From Bacillus sp. NP157 (GTDB lineage Bacteria > Pseudomonadota > Gammaproteobacteria > Xanthomonadales > Rhodanobacteraceae), in contig CP076546.1 in the NCBI GenBank assembly GCA_018889975.1, positions 806,001 through 870,000 of the forward strand: DNA of 64,000 nucleotides, read 5' to 3'. Both the position numbers and the translations under genes were made by a program. Each line of letters begins with the position of its first letter. Position 1 is the first letter of the stretch. Under the pieces are notes generated by a model, which made no database searches, was not told where the DNA came from, and saw nothing but the letters and a program-made list of their open reading frames with translations. This document shows, piece by piece, positions 63,927 to 64,000 of this stretch.

Positions 63927-64000
63927 TTAGGGGGCGTAGGTGAGGCGGACGATGCCTTCGCAGATGTCTTCGCTGCCGAGGAATCGGAGTGGGGGTACGG
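63927..64000 (-). CDS. C-terminal end of an unknown protein (partial)
   Basis: The minus strand is open from the window edge to a TAA at 63927-63929 and encodes VPPLRFLGSEDICEGIVRLT, YAP. The codon pattern (GC-rich third positions) is that of a real gene. It enters from beyond the window, so the family cannot be named. Confidence 0.55.
   Translation of the reverse strand, partial: VPPLRFLGSEDICEGIVRLTYAP

Overview
The window is high-GC gammaproteobacterial chromosome. The gene content points to Xanthomonadales, family Rhodanobacteraceae, most like Luteibacter or Dyella: the asd-fimV-truA-trpF-trpB-trpA-accD order, an Oar-type and a ZnuD-type TonB receptor, a BvgS/EvgS-like hybrid kinase, and dense Pseudomonas-like REP palindromes between genes. 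The genus is inference. No rRNA, tRNA or CRISPR was seen.

Layout. 1-3.4 kb: mrp/apbC, dcd, a lipoprotein, and on the minus strand a dienelactone-hydrolase-like gene with a HIT gene. 3.55-5.54 kb: repeat-rich DNA holding one intact IS110-family element (3824-5071). 5.6-17.1 kb: rimO, a DUF3025 gene, a divergent response-regulator/hybrid-kinase pair, greB with a membrane/TPR gene and a HerA-like ATPase gene, and a LysM lytic transglycosylase. 17.1-24.3 kb: a small conserved gene, psd, and an 1817-residue autotransporter. 24.3-25.5 kb: repeats and three possible tiny genes. 25.5-38.2 kb: a CocE/NonD hydrolase with an Oar-like TonB receptor, a DeoR regulator, a phosphonate/iron-type ABC transporter, and divergently an inositol-phosphatase-like gene and a Tat-exported phospholipase C. 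38.2-40.3 kb: a membrane protein and a TPR protein. 40.7-52.4 kb: housekeeping block prmB, aroC, a D-2-hydroxyacid dehydrogenase, asd, fimV, truA, trpF, trpB, trpA, accD. 52.4-53.8 kb: repeats, a gene remnant and a 43-residue small protein. 53.8-57.9 kb: PAP2 phosphatase and glycosyltransferase, then gltX and a Fur/Zur regulator. 58.1-61.7 kb: zinc-type TonB receptor, MerC-domain protein and a CDF cation exporter. 61.8 kb to the end: ribosomal protein THX, a SUKH-like pair, and the 3' end of one more gene.

Two non-coding systems stand out. First, the IS110 element can be read as a complete bridge-RNA recombination system. Its 5' non-coding end folds by eye into a 5' hairpin and two guide loops. 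One loop matches the REP palindrome in which the element sits. The other matches the element's own two ends. The core dinucleotide is CT, and joining the ends would create a -35/-10 promoter with 17-bp spacing. A related uninterrupted REP context at 62.3 kb shows what the site looked like before insertion. Second, a 138-139-bp element, bounded by 21-bp inverted arms and flanked by REPs, occurs eight times. Its arms and an internal hairpin change in compensated pairs between copies, which suggests that the structure is conserved.
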